Assembly: GCA_029204225.1 (NCBI GenBank)
Contig: CM055108.1
Location: 19,191,779-19,255,778, forward strand
Direction of reading: 5' to 3'
DNA length: 64,000 nt
DNA from: Diphasiastrum complanatum
Lineage: Eukaryota; Streptophyta; Lycopodiopsida; Lycopodiales; Lycopodiaceae
Positions 1 through 11,792 of the stretch are shown here, piece by piece (the first letter of the stretch is position 1; each line of letters opens with the position of its first letter). The notes beneath the pieces were generated by a model. It was not told the DNA's origin. It searched no databases and was given only the letters and a program-made list of their open reading frames with translations. Made by a program: the position numbers and the translations under genes.

Positions 1-99
1 AAGAATTTCAGCTCTTTATGTCAAAATCAACATGGGAGCTTGATGACTCCAAGCTATCGGAAGGAATCTTTTTTGAGCTTAAATCATCAGATAAAGCAG

Positions 100-1029
100 A
101 TGACTTCTTCTTTGTCTTCTTGCTGAAACGATACTTCTGAGCAATCTTTGATGTTTCATAATTTTCTACTATTGCAATAACTTTGTCCAAGGTATTCATG
201 GGCCCTTGTCGGTAGTACATGTCAGTCTTATTGGACAGCCCTACAAGGTACCATCTATCTGCATTGCAACAGGATAAACACCCATCAATTTTCCAATTAA
301 GTTGTTTACCTTTTGGGTGTACCTTCTTAATGACTCCTTCTCTTTCTTTTGGACAGAGTTCAGTCGTGCAAGCACTCGGGTAGAGTAACCAATCTTGCGA
401 AACTGGATGAGAAAGGCTTCTCTTAGTAGATCCCAAGTGTTAACGGCTACACGATCCATCTGGATGTACCAAATTCGGACTTGTTTCCGTAGCAGACCAG
501 GAAATATGCGTAATTTGTTTGCATTCGTTCCCTCATTATTGGAAACAGCTATGGATTCAAACTGGGAGATATAGCTATTAGCGTCATTTGAACACGTTCC
601 CTTAGAGTAATCATACTTGATTTCTGAATGGGACTTGAATCGTGGTTGAGGTGGGTCTATTTCTAGTTCAGGATTGGGTTCAAGATCTGGATCTGGATCG
701 AAATCGGGATCCAGATTTGGATTTGGATCAGAATCTGATTCAGGATCTGAGTTAGAATTACGATCTGGATCAAGATTATCAACAGTCTTAGAAAATTCAG
801 AGTCAGGTTTTGTTTCGGATTTATTGAATAAATTATTGAAATAAACTTCAGCTTTCTGATAAGTGGAAAAAGGTGATGTGCCGTGCTGAAAGGCTTGTTG
901 AAGGCTTTGGAAAAAGCTCTCATGTTGGGGGTATTTCCAACATTCTGTAAATAAATAATATCGGCTAGTAAAATATGTTGTGAGGGCATGGCATCCTACA
1001 CGTATAAGCCCATGGCCCAAGGAGCACAC
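100..1029 (-). pseudogene. Ty3/gypsy-type gag remnant
   Basis: A minus-strand reading frame from 1029 to 241 encodes a retrotransposon gag-like protein. It has an N-terminal stretch, an acidic Asp/Pro/Asn-rich repeat (about residues 85-125), then a segment resembling the Retrotrans_gag domain with KLRIFPGLLRKQVRIWY, TWDLLREAFLIQF and a KEKESLRRY motif. The reading continues in another frame towards about 100, ending in a Lys/Ser-rich tail, so at least one frameshift is present. No protease or RT of the same element follows. The coding DNA of the acidic stretch is a degenerate GATCTGGATC-like short repeat. I infer a decayed gag fragment, not a host gene. Confidence 0.7.
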
Positions 1030-1039
1030 AAGTTGAGTT

Positions 1040-1390
1040 GTAACTAGAATAATAGATTTGCGCCCTTTTGTAATTAAAATAAAACTTGAGGCCCAAAGTC
1101 GAGTTAGAAACTTAGTGTTAACTCTTTTAAGTTGGGTCCAAATGGAGACTCACATGAATCATGTGAAATCCAATGTACTCAAATTGGTTCCAAGATGAAT
1201 GGATAAGATAAGTGTACATATTAGCCAATAGTATTTTGGGGCAAGGGCCTTCCCCATTTATAAAAAGGCACCTCATGTACTCAATCTTCATGCTTAATGA
1301 GAAGGAGAAAACTCTACCAAATTTTGGAGAGAAGCATCCTCACTTGTTATTCACTACTTACTAATGCGCTTGATTGTGTTTTTCTTTTGC
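1040..1390 (+). repeat. Probable LTR fragment with TATA-like site
   Basis: This non-coding stretch lies between the gag and copia remnants. It contains a TATA-like TTTATAAAAAGG at about 1257-1268, preceded by GCCAATAG and GGGCCTTCC. The same order of blocks (GGCCAATAGG, AAGGCCTTCC, CTATAAATAG) occurs in the LTR at 13179-13962, so I infer a related but diverged LTR. Its orientation is opposite to the adjacent gag remnant, which suggests nested insertion. Confidence 0.4.
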
Positions 1391-1439
1391 TCTCAAGTTT
1401 GCAAGTTTTTCGTTTCCATAGTTAAAGTTTTTGGATTAG

Positions 1440-2935
1440 CAAGCACAAGGAGCATTTGAGCTAAGTGATCGTCAATGCAAGAGTACCACGCCCGTGGTGC
1501 TTGCTTTAATCCATAGATAGCTTTGTTGAGCTTACACACAAGATGCTCTCTCCCTGACTCAATATATCCTTGAGGTTGTTCTAAATACACCTCTTCATTC
1601 AACACTCCATTAAGAAAAGCAGATTTAACGTCCATTTGCTGGATCTTCCAACCATAGAAAGTAGAAATAGCAATGATAGAATGTATGGTTACCATCTTAG
1701 CTACGGGTGCAAAGGTTTTCTCAAAATCAATACCTTCTTGCTGCTCAAATCCCCTCGCAACCAACCATGCTTTGTACTTGTTGAGTTGCCCATCTGTTCC
1801 ATATTTGATCTTATAAATCCATTTGCAAGTGATAGGCGTCTTACCATCAGGTAGCTCAACCAAGTTCCATGTCCTATTTTTTGATATGGCCTCCATTTCT
1901 GTTTCCATAGTTGCACGCCACTCCTTGTGTTCCTTTGCTTCATGAAAGGTTTTTGGTCCTTTGCATGAATGCCATTAGGCCTAGATTCATCTCTAACCTT
2001 GCAGGAGGTTTCTGATTTCTGCTTGACCTTCTAAGCTCTCCATGTTCGCTAGATTCGGGAGTATCTCCCTTCTTAGCCTCACACCCTTGCTTTTAAGCAT
2101 TGCCCTGGCCATCTCAACAATGGATCTCTTCTTTTGCTCTACAACTCCGTTTTGTTGCGGTGAATAAGGTGTTGTAGTTTGTCTCTTGATCCCTTGATCT
2201 TTGCAAAAATCAATAAATTTTGTGGAAAAGTACTCACCACCTCCATCAGATCTCTCAAAGTCTTGATGTAACATCATGTTTGCTTTTCAACTAATGTCTT
2301 GAATTCCTTGAACTTAGCAAAAGCATCTGGTTTCTTGCTTGTGAAATAAATCCAAATGCATCTGCTATAATCATCAATAAAGGTAATAAAGTAATAGTAT
2401 CCACTAAGAGATCTAGTTTGCATTGGTCCACATAGATCACTGTGGACAAGATCTAGGATGCCATTGGCTCTCCTTGCTCCACTTTTGGGAAACCTCTCTC
2501 TGTGTTGTTTTCCCAAAATGCAAGCTTCACAGATTTTTCCTTCAAAAGAAACATCAGGCAATCCGATGACTAGATTACCTCTTTGGAGAATCTGTAAACT
2601 TTGAGCACTAATATGACCAAATCGTTGATGCCAAAAATCACTTCGGCTATCAATAGTGTTTACCGTAGCTTGAGTAAAAGATCTTGCATTCAATTTTTAG
2701 AGTCGATTCCCCGTTGACTCTAGCTCCTGTAGCAATCACTGTGTAGTGATTATTGATGTCCTTGACGATACATTTGTCGCTATCAAACTCAACCTTGAGT
2801 TGTTGATCAGCCATCGTCCCAACTGATAGATTATTAGCCAAACCAAGTACATACTGAAAATTTCTTATCTGCTTTATCATCCCGCTGGCTAGCTTCACTG
2901 GTACCACTCCAAATCCTTTCACATGTAGCAATTGG
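1440..2935 (-). pseudogene. Ty1/copia pol remnant (protease edge, integrase, RT)
   Basis: Read 2935 to 1440 on the minus strand, fragments follow copia pol order. First comes a protease/GAG-pre-integrase edge (2931-2650). Then an integrase N-terminal zinc-binding region with WHQRFGH and CEACILGKQHRERF (2693-2290), and the integrase core with DYSR, SDGGGEYFS and TPYSPQQNGV (2280-1993). Last is the RVT_2 N-terminal half with CKWIYKIKYGTDGQ, YKAWLVARGF, FAPVAK, MDVKSAFLNG and YGLKQAPRAW (1943-1440). Frame changes at about 2650-2690, 2275 and 1990 and the loss of the RT C-terminal half and RNase H show it is dead. No intact LTR pair was found around it. Confidence 0.85.
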
Positions 2936-3167
2936 TCTCCTTTGTCTTAGAGACTAGTTTAGAACAACTGTCGTAAAAACTTACACAGTTCATAGACAAC
3001 CCGTCAAACACATCATTAGACAAATTGTCTTGATAGAGCAAAGTTAGCAATGAATTCTCGAACCAAGAGGCTTAATTATACATTGCATATACAATAACCT
3101 TTCATAAAGAAGCTCGAGTAGCACCGATTCAAAAAAAATTATGTAAAATGGAATAGCCATGCTATCA

Positions 3168-3330
<163 letters not shown>

Positions 3331-3339
3331 TTGTGGAAT

Positions 3340-3805
3340 GGCCTTGGAGGGTGACCTCCCCCCCAGAAGGTGTATGTAAAAAATTTTGGAAAAAAAAGCG
3401 AGGCAAATAAAATACGTTATGTGAGGCACTTCCTTTTTTTTCATAGAAAAGCGAAAAATGATTGTATGTGGATGCAGTACGTGGATGCAATGGATACTTT
3501 GTGCCTATTCTGCCCACTTTTTGAATATATTAAAAAGCAAAATAGGAAGCTGTGTTTAAAAAAAAAAAATTGTTGCGCTTTCGTCAGGGCGCAGGATGCC
3601 ACATGGTAGCGTTGGACAGGTAAAAAAAAGCTAAACTACTCATAATGATTATGTTCCAAAATGAACATGTAAAAAAAAGTCAAAATATCCAATACACAAT
3701 GGAAGGCTCTGCCCAGTTCGGCTTTCCAAAAAGTTTTAGGCTCAGCCCCTCCAGGCCTCGCCTAAAAAATTCTAGAAATCCTTATCGGGCTTCCATGGTA
3801 ATCGT
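3340..3805. repeat. Dispersed repeat, relatives at 8.29-8.46 kb and (inverted) 54.77-55.05 kb
   Basis: The segment around 3370-3520 resembles 8290-8460 in the same orientation; minus-strand translations share ASHN and a run of aromatic residues. The segment around 3480-3800 resembles the reverse complement of 54770-55050, with shared blocks around AGGCTCAGCCCCTC, ATACACAATGGAA, AAATGAACATGTAAAAAA and TTTTGAATATATTAAAAA. I infer an old non-autonomous mobile element or composite. No coding capacity is evident. Confidence 0.6.
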
Positions 3806-3957
3806 AGTCTTGTTCAGTGTAGCTCGTTGAAGCTTCATCAAGTATTGTGAAGGCTTCATCACCTCTATCTGCATCTTTGGATGACTCTACGGGTTGATCT
3901 TCTTAAGAGGTGTGAAAATTTGAAGGGAAAGGACCCCTATTATTCTTAGTGATCTAA

Positions 3958-4489
3958 TTAGAGCTAAAAGCATGGTTTGGTGGTACTAAAAAAGAACCCA
4001 TTTTTCAGTGTACCTTTTGGTACTACATTTTACTTTTTGGAGATTTTATTACTCATAATTGTTTTAAGTCCACATTAAAAATGACATAACTTTTTAGTAG
4101 TAAGTCCAATTTTAGCAGAGTTTGGTGCGTTAGAAAGCGTTTGTTGACGAGCGCTTTCCAATGATATGTTACATGACATACTTTCGAGCTACGGTTGGAA
4201 AGTTATGACAAGTCAAAAGTATGGGGATGTTATTAATCATAATTTTTTGAGTCCACATTAAAAATGACAACTTTTTAGTGATAAGTTCAATTTCAACGAA
4301 GTTTGGTGCGTTAGAAAGCGCTTTCCAATGATATGTTACATGACATACTTCGGAGGTACGGTTAAAAAGTTATTGCAAGTCAAAGGTAATTGAAAATAGT
4401 GTATAATAATACAAAAGTACAATTCTACCCAAAAAAAGGTTCTGTCCTTGAAAGTTCATGTTGTACCACCAAACCATGCTTTTAGCTAA
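3958..4489. mobile_element. hAT-type MITE (about 532 bp) with TIRs
   Basis: The ends are inverted repeats: the left end TTAGAGCTAAAAGCATGG matches the complement of the right end, which reads TTAGCTAAAAGCATGG, apart from a 2-base indel; the match runs on through TTTGGTGGTAC. The 8-bp direct repeat TGATCTAA flanks it at 3950-3957 and 4490-4497. An 8-bp target duplication is characteristic of hAT transposons. The interior has no ORF but contains a degenerate tandem duplication of about 170 bp (about 4045-4215 and 4230-4385), each copy with TCCACATTAAAAATGACA and TTTGGTGCGTTAGAAAGCG. Confidence 0.85.
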
Positions 4490-4497
4490 TGATCTAA

Positions 4498-5598
4498 CAC
4501 TTATTATGCTTAAATGTGGAGATTATGGTTTTCTAGTTATTGATATTAGATGGAGAATGTATATGCTAATAATAGGAAATAAGAGGTGACGACACAATTG
4601 AAATAAAGGAGAAGATATAGATAAGATAAAAAGCCAAACAAGAGAAAAAAAAAAACCCACATCAGTTTCCATGCCCACATGACATATTTATGTGTTAATC
4701 ATCACCCCGTGAACCCAAACATTCATATTTAAACTTCAAATCATGACATATTTTCACAACTAGGTGTAGTATGCTTTAATCAAATTTACATCATTTTGAA
4801 GTTGATCATTATCTTGATAAACTTTGCTATTTGCTAGTAACAAGGGGGAAAAGATTCATGTTATAAATTCATCAAACCTTTCTTTTAGGCTGATTTTGCA
4901 AATAATTCCAAATTAGTTGATACTAGGTTATCCTTGAAACCGCTCTTAAGTGGCATATGGAAACATGGTTTGGGTTGTTGTAAAAATGTGCAACACCTAT
5001 TACCAATTGCCTTGAATCAGCAATGTCTTTGAACTTTGAACTGGATCACTAGAAATGGAATACTCAAACCTCACTTAACCGTATAACCTAAGTTGAAGTG
5101 CAAATTAAACCCATCAAAAATTCAAATTATACACCAGAATTTAAATCTACACAAGAAACTGGATTCTGCTTTTGATCAAACTATATTCCTACTTTCGACT
5201 AGACAGAAAATTTGATGCGGCGGATCGGATCAGCACGATCTTCAGCCTTTTCAATCTTTTGGATTGATCTCCTCATCAATTTGAAAAAACTTCTATAGTT
5301 TTCTACTTACCATTCAAAGATACACTTATATTCAACCTCTCTAGAATCAAAAAAATCAATATTCTCTTAGACAGCTCCGACTGAATTATCAGAAACCACA
5401 AGAAGCGTTTCTGGCAATGAAGCAACATCGAGATGCTTTGATAATGGCCTTTTATGCTCCTCTGCACGCATAATTTGCTAAGATCGTGCACTAGATGTAA
5501 CAATATGGCGAGAACATAACGCGGTAAATTGCAGTCAACTTGTCTATGCCCAATATGCAAGAGCATTTGTTAGCGAGCTTATTTGCATAAGCTTTAAG
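4498..5598. other. Intergenic, no feature recognised
   Basis: AT-rich sequence between the MITE and the Rab gene. The part nearest 5598 probably includes the 3' UTR of the Rab gene. No convincing coding segment, RNA gene or structured repeat was seen. Confidence 0.5.
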
Positions 5599-7347
5599 TT
5601 AAGAAGAACAACAAGTACTCTTCTTCACTTTAACAACATCGTCAGCTGCATTCAGCAGCTCTATGTTAGTCCCAGCTCGCAGCGAGGCACTCCCAGCTCT
5701 TTGCGAATTGTTGGTGAGCAGAACTTTCCTGCTGACAATTCTGTAGATCTCTGAGAGCACAGTATAGAAAGCACTTTCCACATTGGTGGATTCCAATGCT
5801 GAAGTCTCGATAAAAAACAACCCCTCTTTTTCAGCAAATTCTTTGGCATCTTCAACCGAAACAGCACGTAGACTACCAAGATCAGCCTTGTTGCCGACCA
5901 GCATGATGACAATATTATTGTCTGCATGAGACCTCAGCTCTTCTAGCCATCGGGGCACATGCTCAAAGGTTTGCTGTTTTGTGATGTCGTATACAACCAT
6001 TGCACCCACAGCTCCCCTATAATATGCACTTGTGATAGCCCTATATCTGCAAACAAATCATCGTCAGGGATGTGCGTCTCGAGATCGAGTATTGCTGAGG
6101 AAAACTTGATTAATCAAGACTAGGATTACAATCTGCTAGATAAAAATTCAGTAGTCCTTGGAAAGCAGCTGCTAACAATCTCACAAATGGAGGGCTTATG
6201 AGCGTTGCACTCAAACTGTAGAGAAGACGTAGTCATGGCGTTTCAGGAACTACGTTCCATGGAGTGATCTTGCTACAGGATAATCATTACGTAGCTCTTC
6301 CTGATGGTAGAAATATCTATTCCAGATCGTACAGGGTTGGCTGAAGGCTCTTTTTCATGTGATCTCAGGATCTGGAATTTTATGCCACTCAATCCCACAA
6401 AGGCATAGTAAAAGAAAACGTCCATATGTTTTAAAACGGGCGTCTCCAGCTTAGAAGAAAAACGTACTTGTAAAGCTCTGCGCACGTTCATAAACGGGAT
6501 GAAGGCATCTAGTAGCGGAAGCCAGGATGTATTAGGCCAGATCTAGTTAAAGAAATGTACATTCAAATGTCTTAAAAAATGATCAACGAGCCCTAGCTGG
6601 GCAGTTTAACTCTGATGCCGATCAAGTTTGCAAGTAATCAGGATATTCCGCCTGCCTAAATTGCCAGATGCGACCAAAAGAATTTTTTCGTTTGTCGTCA
6701 TAGCACAATATTTTGATCAGTCCAATAAAAGGAAGCAATACAGTTCTCCTTACTAGACAACACACGTTTCTGGTAAGCTTAAGGATGAAAATCGCCGCTG
6801 GTAGATAAGAATACGAAAAGTAAGACCAGACGCCTATTGACAAGTATTCCGATAATGATGCATAGCATCTGGAAACTTTGTCAAGGAAACGATAGTATAC
6901 AAAAGCAGAAATATTAGTGCACATGAAATGTTATATAGAGATAATGCAAACTCATTAATGCATGCGATTAAGAATACTTTTCACATAATCTGCAACTGAC
7001 GATTTCAAGTCATGAAATGAAAGACAGAAATAGAAAAGGTTAATTACGTGTTTGACCTTCGAGTAGAGAGATCGTGATGTAAAGAAAAGTAGTCATGCAA
7101 AATGTAGTTGTGTTTACCTCTCTTGGCCAGCCGTGTCCCAGATCTGAGCCTTCACGGTCTTGTGATCCACGACAATAGTACGTGTCTGGAACTCAACGCC
7201 AATGGTAGATTTGGATTCCAAGCTGAATTCGTTTCGAGAGAAGCGAGAAAGTAATTGAGACTTTCCAACAGTTGAGTCTCCTATCAGGACTATTTTAAAA
7301 ACATAGTCTATTCTGTGATCATATTCTCCAAAACCATTTGATCCCAT
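5599..7347 (-). CDS. RABA (Rab11-class) small GTPase, two exons
   Basis: Exon 1 is 7347-7118 and exon 2 is 6046-5599, joined across a 1,071-bp GT-AG intron (7117-6047) within the codon for Arg77, giving 225 residues. Guanine-nucleotide motifs are intact: GDSTVGKS (23-30), TIGVEF effector region (48-53), WDTAGQE (70-76), NKAD (129-132) and ETSAL (157-161). The C-terminus ends CCSS, a double-cysteine geranylgeranylation signal for membrane anchoring. Rab11/RABA proteins act at the trans-Golgi network and recycling endosome in secretion and cell-plate or tip growth. The motifs FQTRTI, VKAQIWD and TSAYYRGA fit the RABA clade; I cannot fix the subclass. An intron straight after DTAGQER is usual in plant RABA genes. 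ATG at 7345-7347 is the first in frame with the family N-terminus. No damage is seen, so it is probably functional. Confidence 0.93.
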
Positions 7348-8000
7348 TGTGTCAGTTGGAATCTACTCCCACTCGTGAACTTTAAGATGAACAAAAAACA
7401 GATTCAAACTTCGCTGCTTCGGATTGAAACACAACTGGTAAAATAGTCCTCTATGTGCATTCCATATCTAAGCTTCAACTCCTCACCAACTTTCTCTTTC
7501 AATCTTTAGCAACTCCATCTGTAATACTCCAACTCAATCATTTCAACAGAAGATACAGAGGCAGCAATATCACTGCGACTCAAATCTATGAACAATATCT
7601 ATTCCTGTACCTAAAACCACGAACGACAATTCACTAGCGAGATTCAATTGAACAAAAAATTCAAAAAAAATTGCAGCTAACACTCTAGGTAATGTCAAAA
7701 CAATGCACGAACCGAGTATTAAACAGCAAAAAAACATCCGAAAAAAGAAAAAGAAAAGAGATTGCTGCTTGCTTAGCCTTCATCCTTCCTGGATCCCGAT
7801 TCCTTCCTTACCATAGCCTCCCAGTTACGATCCGGATCGGACAGGGGCTCGCCAATCGAGTATCAGTTTCCACGATCGAGAACAAAAACAAACTTACATC
7901 ACGATCCACGATTAGCCATTTCCATAATTTTACGTCTTCTTCTTCTTCGTGTTCTTTTTTTTTTTTTTTTCCCTCTAGAAGTTAAATAGGAACAAATTTA
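7348..8000 (-). promoter_or_regulatory. 5' UTR and promoter region of the RABA gene
   Basis: Upstream sequence of the minus-strand Rab gene. It contains pyrimidine-rich and homopolymer stretches (the T run near 7956-7970 on the plus strand), typical of plant leader regions. A 5' UTR intron is possible but not shown. No TATA box is assigned with confidence. Confidence 0.35.
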
Positions 8001-8091
8001 GGCCCAAATAGTAGTTAACTAAAATGGACAACGTGCACACTAATTTGTATTGGCCCCCTTATAATTACTATCTTATGCAGGGTTGCCCTCC

Positions 8092-8248
8092 TAGGCCATT
8101 TCGTCGGCGACGGGCCTTCGGTCGAGGCCCCTTTCAACGATAGAATGATTGAGGAAGCAAACCTTCCTCTTAGACCATTTTGTCAGGGCGGGCCTTCAGT
8201 CGAGAGGCCCCTTTCAACGGTAGAATGATTGAGGAAGCAAACCTTCCG
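8092..8248. repeat. Tandem duplication, two units of about 78 bp
   Basis: Two adjacent copies share GGGCCTTC, CCCCTTTCAACG and TAGAATGATTGAGGAAGCAA. Copy 1 is about 8092-8169 and copy 2 about 8170-8248. Non-coding. Confidence 0.85.
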
Positions 8249-8560
8249 CGACGTGAAAACAATTCTACTCTTTGTATTTAACCTTTTTCTTACATGCACC
8301 TTGTGAGTGAAAGGTGCACATAAACAAAAGAGAAAAAAAAATCTGCATGCATCTTCCGTGGGCTGAATGGTGCATGTAAAAAAAAAATAACAAATACAAA
8401 TTGTGTTGTGGGAGGCTCTTCCCTTCCCTTCATAAAACAACAAGAACATGATTTAACGTTGGGACTCGGGAGGGGGCACACCTTGGTGGAGGTCTTCCAC
8501 CTCGGTGCAAATTTGATTTCGAGCAGGGGGGACATGCACCTAAGCATCTACTAGTAGTAC
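8249..8560. repeat. Dispersed repeat related to 3.34-3.52 kb
   Basis: Contains TTGTGGGAGGCTCTTCC followed by an AACAACAAGAACATG-type segment that parallels 3415-3465. Likely a copy of the same non-autonomous element; boundaries are not resolved. Confidence 0.45.
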
Positions 8561-8951
8561 GGGGATATCGACGTAACTTATGGAGAAAATACAGCTATTG
8601 TTTTCTCTAGAGGCTTTGTTTGGTGAATGTTGTTTTCATTTGAATGAGCCACAATCAAATGACTCAACCAATGAAGATTCCATGTGATTGTAAAACATCA
8701 ATGAGTGAAAAAGTGTTCACATCTCTCTCTCTCTCTCAAGCAAAATACGAATGTTGAGCATGTAGCTTCCATACCATATAATCATGGACTATAGAGTCTC
8801 TCTCTCTCTCTTCTTGGTGGTTATTTTTATGTTTTAGTAATTTGGACAATGCATTAAGTTTGTTTCGATGACATTGTTCAATCTAGCTTCTATCATACTT
8901 GGATGTACTTCTTTCATCTTATAGGCCTTTTGGCATGGACAAGGCATTCAT

Positions 8952-8954
<3 letters not shown>

Positions 8955-9033
<79 letters not shown>
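8955..9033 (+). repeat. (CT)n microsatellite
   Basis: Uninterrupted CT run of about 79 bases. Confidence 0.97.
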
Positions 9034-9036
<3 letters not shown>

Positions 9037-9813
9037 TCTTATAGTCCCCAAATAACAAATGAAGTCCAGATCTCAACCCAACATCATGTTGATCAATTAT
9101 CAAGATGGGTGCAAATTCACACCCCAAATAAGAAAAAGTGTGGTAGATTTGACTTGGCAGAGATATAGCAAGATTAAGTTGATCAGTTTTCTAAATGGCC
9201 ACAAAATCATTGTGGTGGATTAAACTAGAAAGAGCTAAATGCATCATTAGGGCTTTTTTGAACTCAAAAAGGGCCTCTTCCTTGCCTAAGCAAGTTTCTT
9301 AATCATAATTAGCTTAGTGCTAATTCATCCTACGTGGCACCTTTACCCTGGGTTACCACATAGGGTGAGCATGAGTTAAGAGCTAACTTTAGGTCCTGTT
9401 TTCATGGACTTTTGTAGGTTTATTGCATAGACATTAATAGGTAAGTTACAAAATACAACTAGGATAGGGTTAGACTAGGACAACCCTATCATTGTCTTGA
9501 CTATAGTACAACAACACTTGGACCCTAGCCATGACACCCTAATATAGACCTAAGAATCTTATACCATACTCATTTCACAATGACATTGACCTCATTTGAT
9601 TAAAGGATATTACAAAGTTTTACACGAGTTCATTTTAGAACTTCGACATCTTCAAGACTTCAAGATGACAACCAAGTATCACTTACATGTGAAATTAGAA
9701 AAGAAATATGCAACAACCAAGGCTATGATGGGGTGTTAACTTGAAATGCGTTGTTGGAGATTACAAGGCAAGAAACATATTGATCTATGGGTAAGAGACG
9801 ATTTGTATGCAAA

Positions 9814-9843
9814 CCCCCCGCCCCCCCCCCCCCCCCCCCCCCC
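9814..9843 (+). repeat. Poly-C tract
   Basis: Six C, one G, then 23 consecutive C. A second long C run lies at about 37849-37870. Confidence 0.95.
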
Positions 9844-11792
9844 AATCCATTGGTAGATGTTCCCCCTAATTTTTCTGACGTGCATAGTTTGTTGAGGCTT
9901 GTTGGAGATGGTGCTAATGGACTCCTCGGCTACTATCAAGCAATTTATTCTCAAAAAAATCCAAGCTGAGACATTGGCAAATACTGCAAACATTCATATT
10001 TTGAATATGAATGAGAGCTTAAAGTCATTGCACGAAATAAATAGGAGGAGACAAATGGTTACAAATCAACAACACATTCTTTCGTGACATTTCTTCTATA
10101 GTTGGCAACGTTTCATTTCGGATTCTGTCTATGTGGCAGCATGCCATTGGGAACTCACAAAACACAACGTTTGGGATCTTACGACACTTTTCCTACCTCC
10201 TCGAAGACAATATAGCATCAACATTCTCCTTCTATCATTCATTCGTTCATTCATCTCTTTGTCAATAGGAACTGAGGAGCAGAAACGCCTAGTTTCTATG
10301 GACCAACAAACACCATAGTTCTACGTAATCCTCTGTTTCTACAGTAGAAGAATAGAAGAGCTATTTCTGTGGGTTGCTTGGACTAATGCAATAGTTTGCA
10401 AGCCATTTGACGTTCCGTTCTTCTTAAGAGAGTCTACTCTATTCTTCAAGAAGCGAAAGCAAAGTGTGATAGGCTCTATGGTATTTGAAAGTTATATCTA
10501 TGTACAGATAATTCTACTTCCATGGTGAATGAATGATCTAAGGACAATATATTGTGCTCTTTTCTATTTGCCATTGACGGTGCATTATATTTGTTTGTTA
10601 GATAATTTTCTTGCACTGTAGATGTTGTATAAGGTTCTAACTCAGAAAGAACATTGCTAAAACTCCATTCACCTCTTTTCAGATATGCTACGTTGATCTT
10701 TCTGTTGTATGGAACTCTCTCTATGTCAAATCATGTGCAAAGTCTCCGAAGATGCTTATATTCCTAGTAATGCAATCCAGTATAGCAGATGTAGTACTGT
10801 CAAGGAGAGACACGTTGGTGAGGACGACACTCTTTACATCTTCATTGTAACTAGCCAGTTACTTTTTGTGAGAGTAAGAAGATAGTTGGTTGGTGAGGAT
10901 TGATAATAGAAGACCTCTCATTTTAAGGACCATAAGAGATAATGAAGGCCTATATTTAACACAAAATACAATAGTCGTGGGGAGGACCACAATAACATAA
11001 TAAAGGCCTATAGTTAATACAATGTACATAATCCATGGGAAGAATATTGAGACTTTTGGAAGCCTAGGTTTGCGAATGCATTATACTACATCATTGGATA
11101 CTCTTGCATCACTCAAATAAAAAGAAAGAAAAAAAAAAAAAAAGAGTTAGACATTAAGTTATCTTTTTTCAAGAAGACCTCTATAGCCATAGTTATACCA
11201 GTTGCAACTATTCCTTCATTAGGAGCCAGAGCCCAATCAAGCATATGAGCTCATTTTTCATAGTGTAATGCACTAGCAGCCTTAGCAATGAGTAGTCAAC
11301 GTAAAGCCTCATTGAACATGCCAAACAATTGAAGAAAAGGGATTCCAACCAAACTCAAAAACCAACTCAAAATCTCCAAAGGATACCAAAGGCAAAGACA
11401 AGTCATTCTAAATATTTAATAGACATAGTGTTCTCTAAACCAGATGAGCCTATCAGGGTGGACCTTTTGATGTTGATCAAGCCACAAAGGTTGTAGTAAG
11501 GGTCCTTGCACTTGGACCTATTATGGAGGCAAGATAGAAAAGGAAATGAATAAAAAATAAATTGGATTGATCCATGATGGGTACTATACGGACTGTACTT
11601 CTCAAGCACGTGTGAGATCACCAAAATTTGAATGATTGTGTTTCTCCAAGGTAGATCCAAATCGAGTGCTTGGTAGCTTGTTGGAAAGCTAGTGAAGTAT
11701 AGTTTCTAGTGCAATTGATTTCATGTCAATTGGATGTGTCTTGATGAAGTTATAGGATCTCAAAGTGAGGTGGGTAGGGAACCCAACCTGGT

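Larger units (their letters stand above)
8561..11792. other. Intergenic with short CT tracts, CT microsatellite and poly-C
   Basis: Holds short CT runs near 8722-8737 and 8799-8811, a (CT)n tract of about 79 bases at 8955-9033, and a C homopolymer of 23 bases at 9821-9843. Small ORFs here have no recognisable domain and those crossing the repeats are artefacts. No gene is supported. Confidence 0.6.

Noticed and set aside
5661-5927. 88-codon ORF overlapping the Rab gene
   Set aside because: Shadow frame of RABA exon 2.
9787-9993. Proline-rich and glycine-rich ORFs at the poly-C tract
   Set aside because: Coding appearance comes only from the C homopolymer; no domain.
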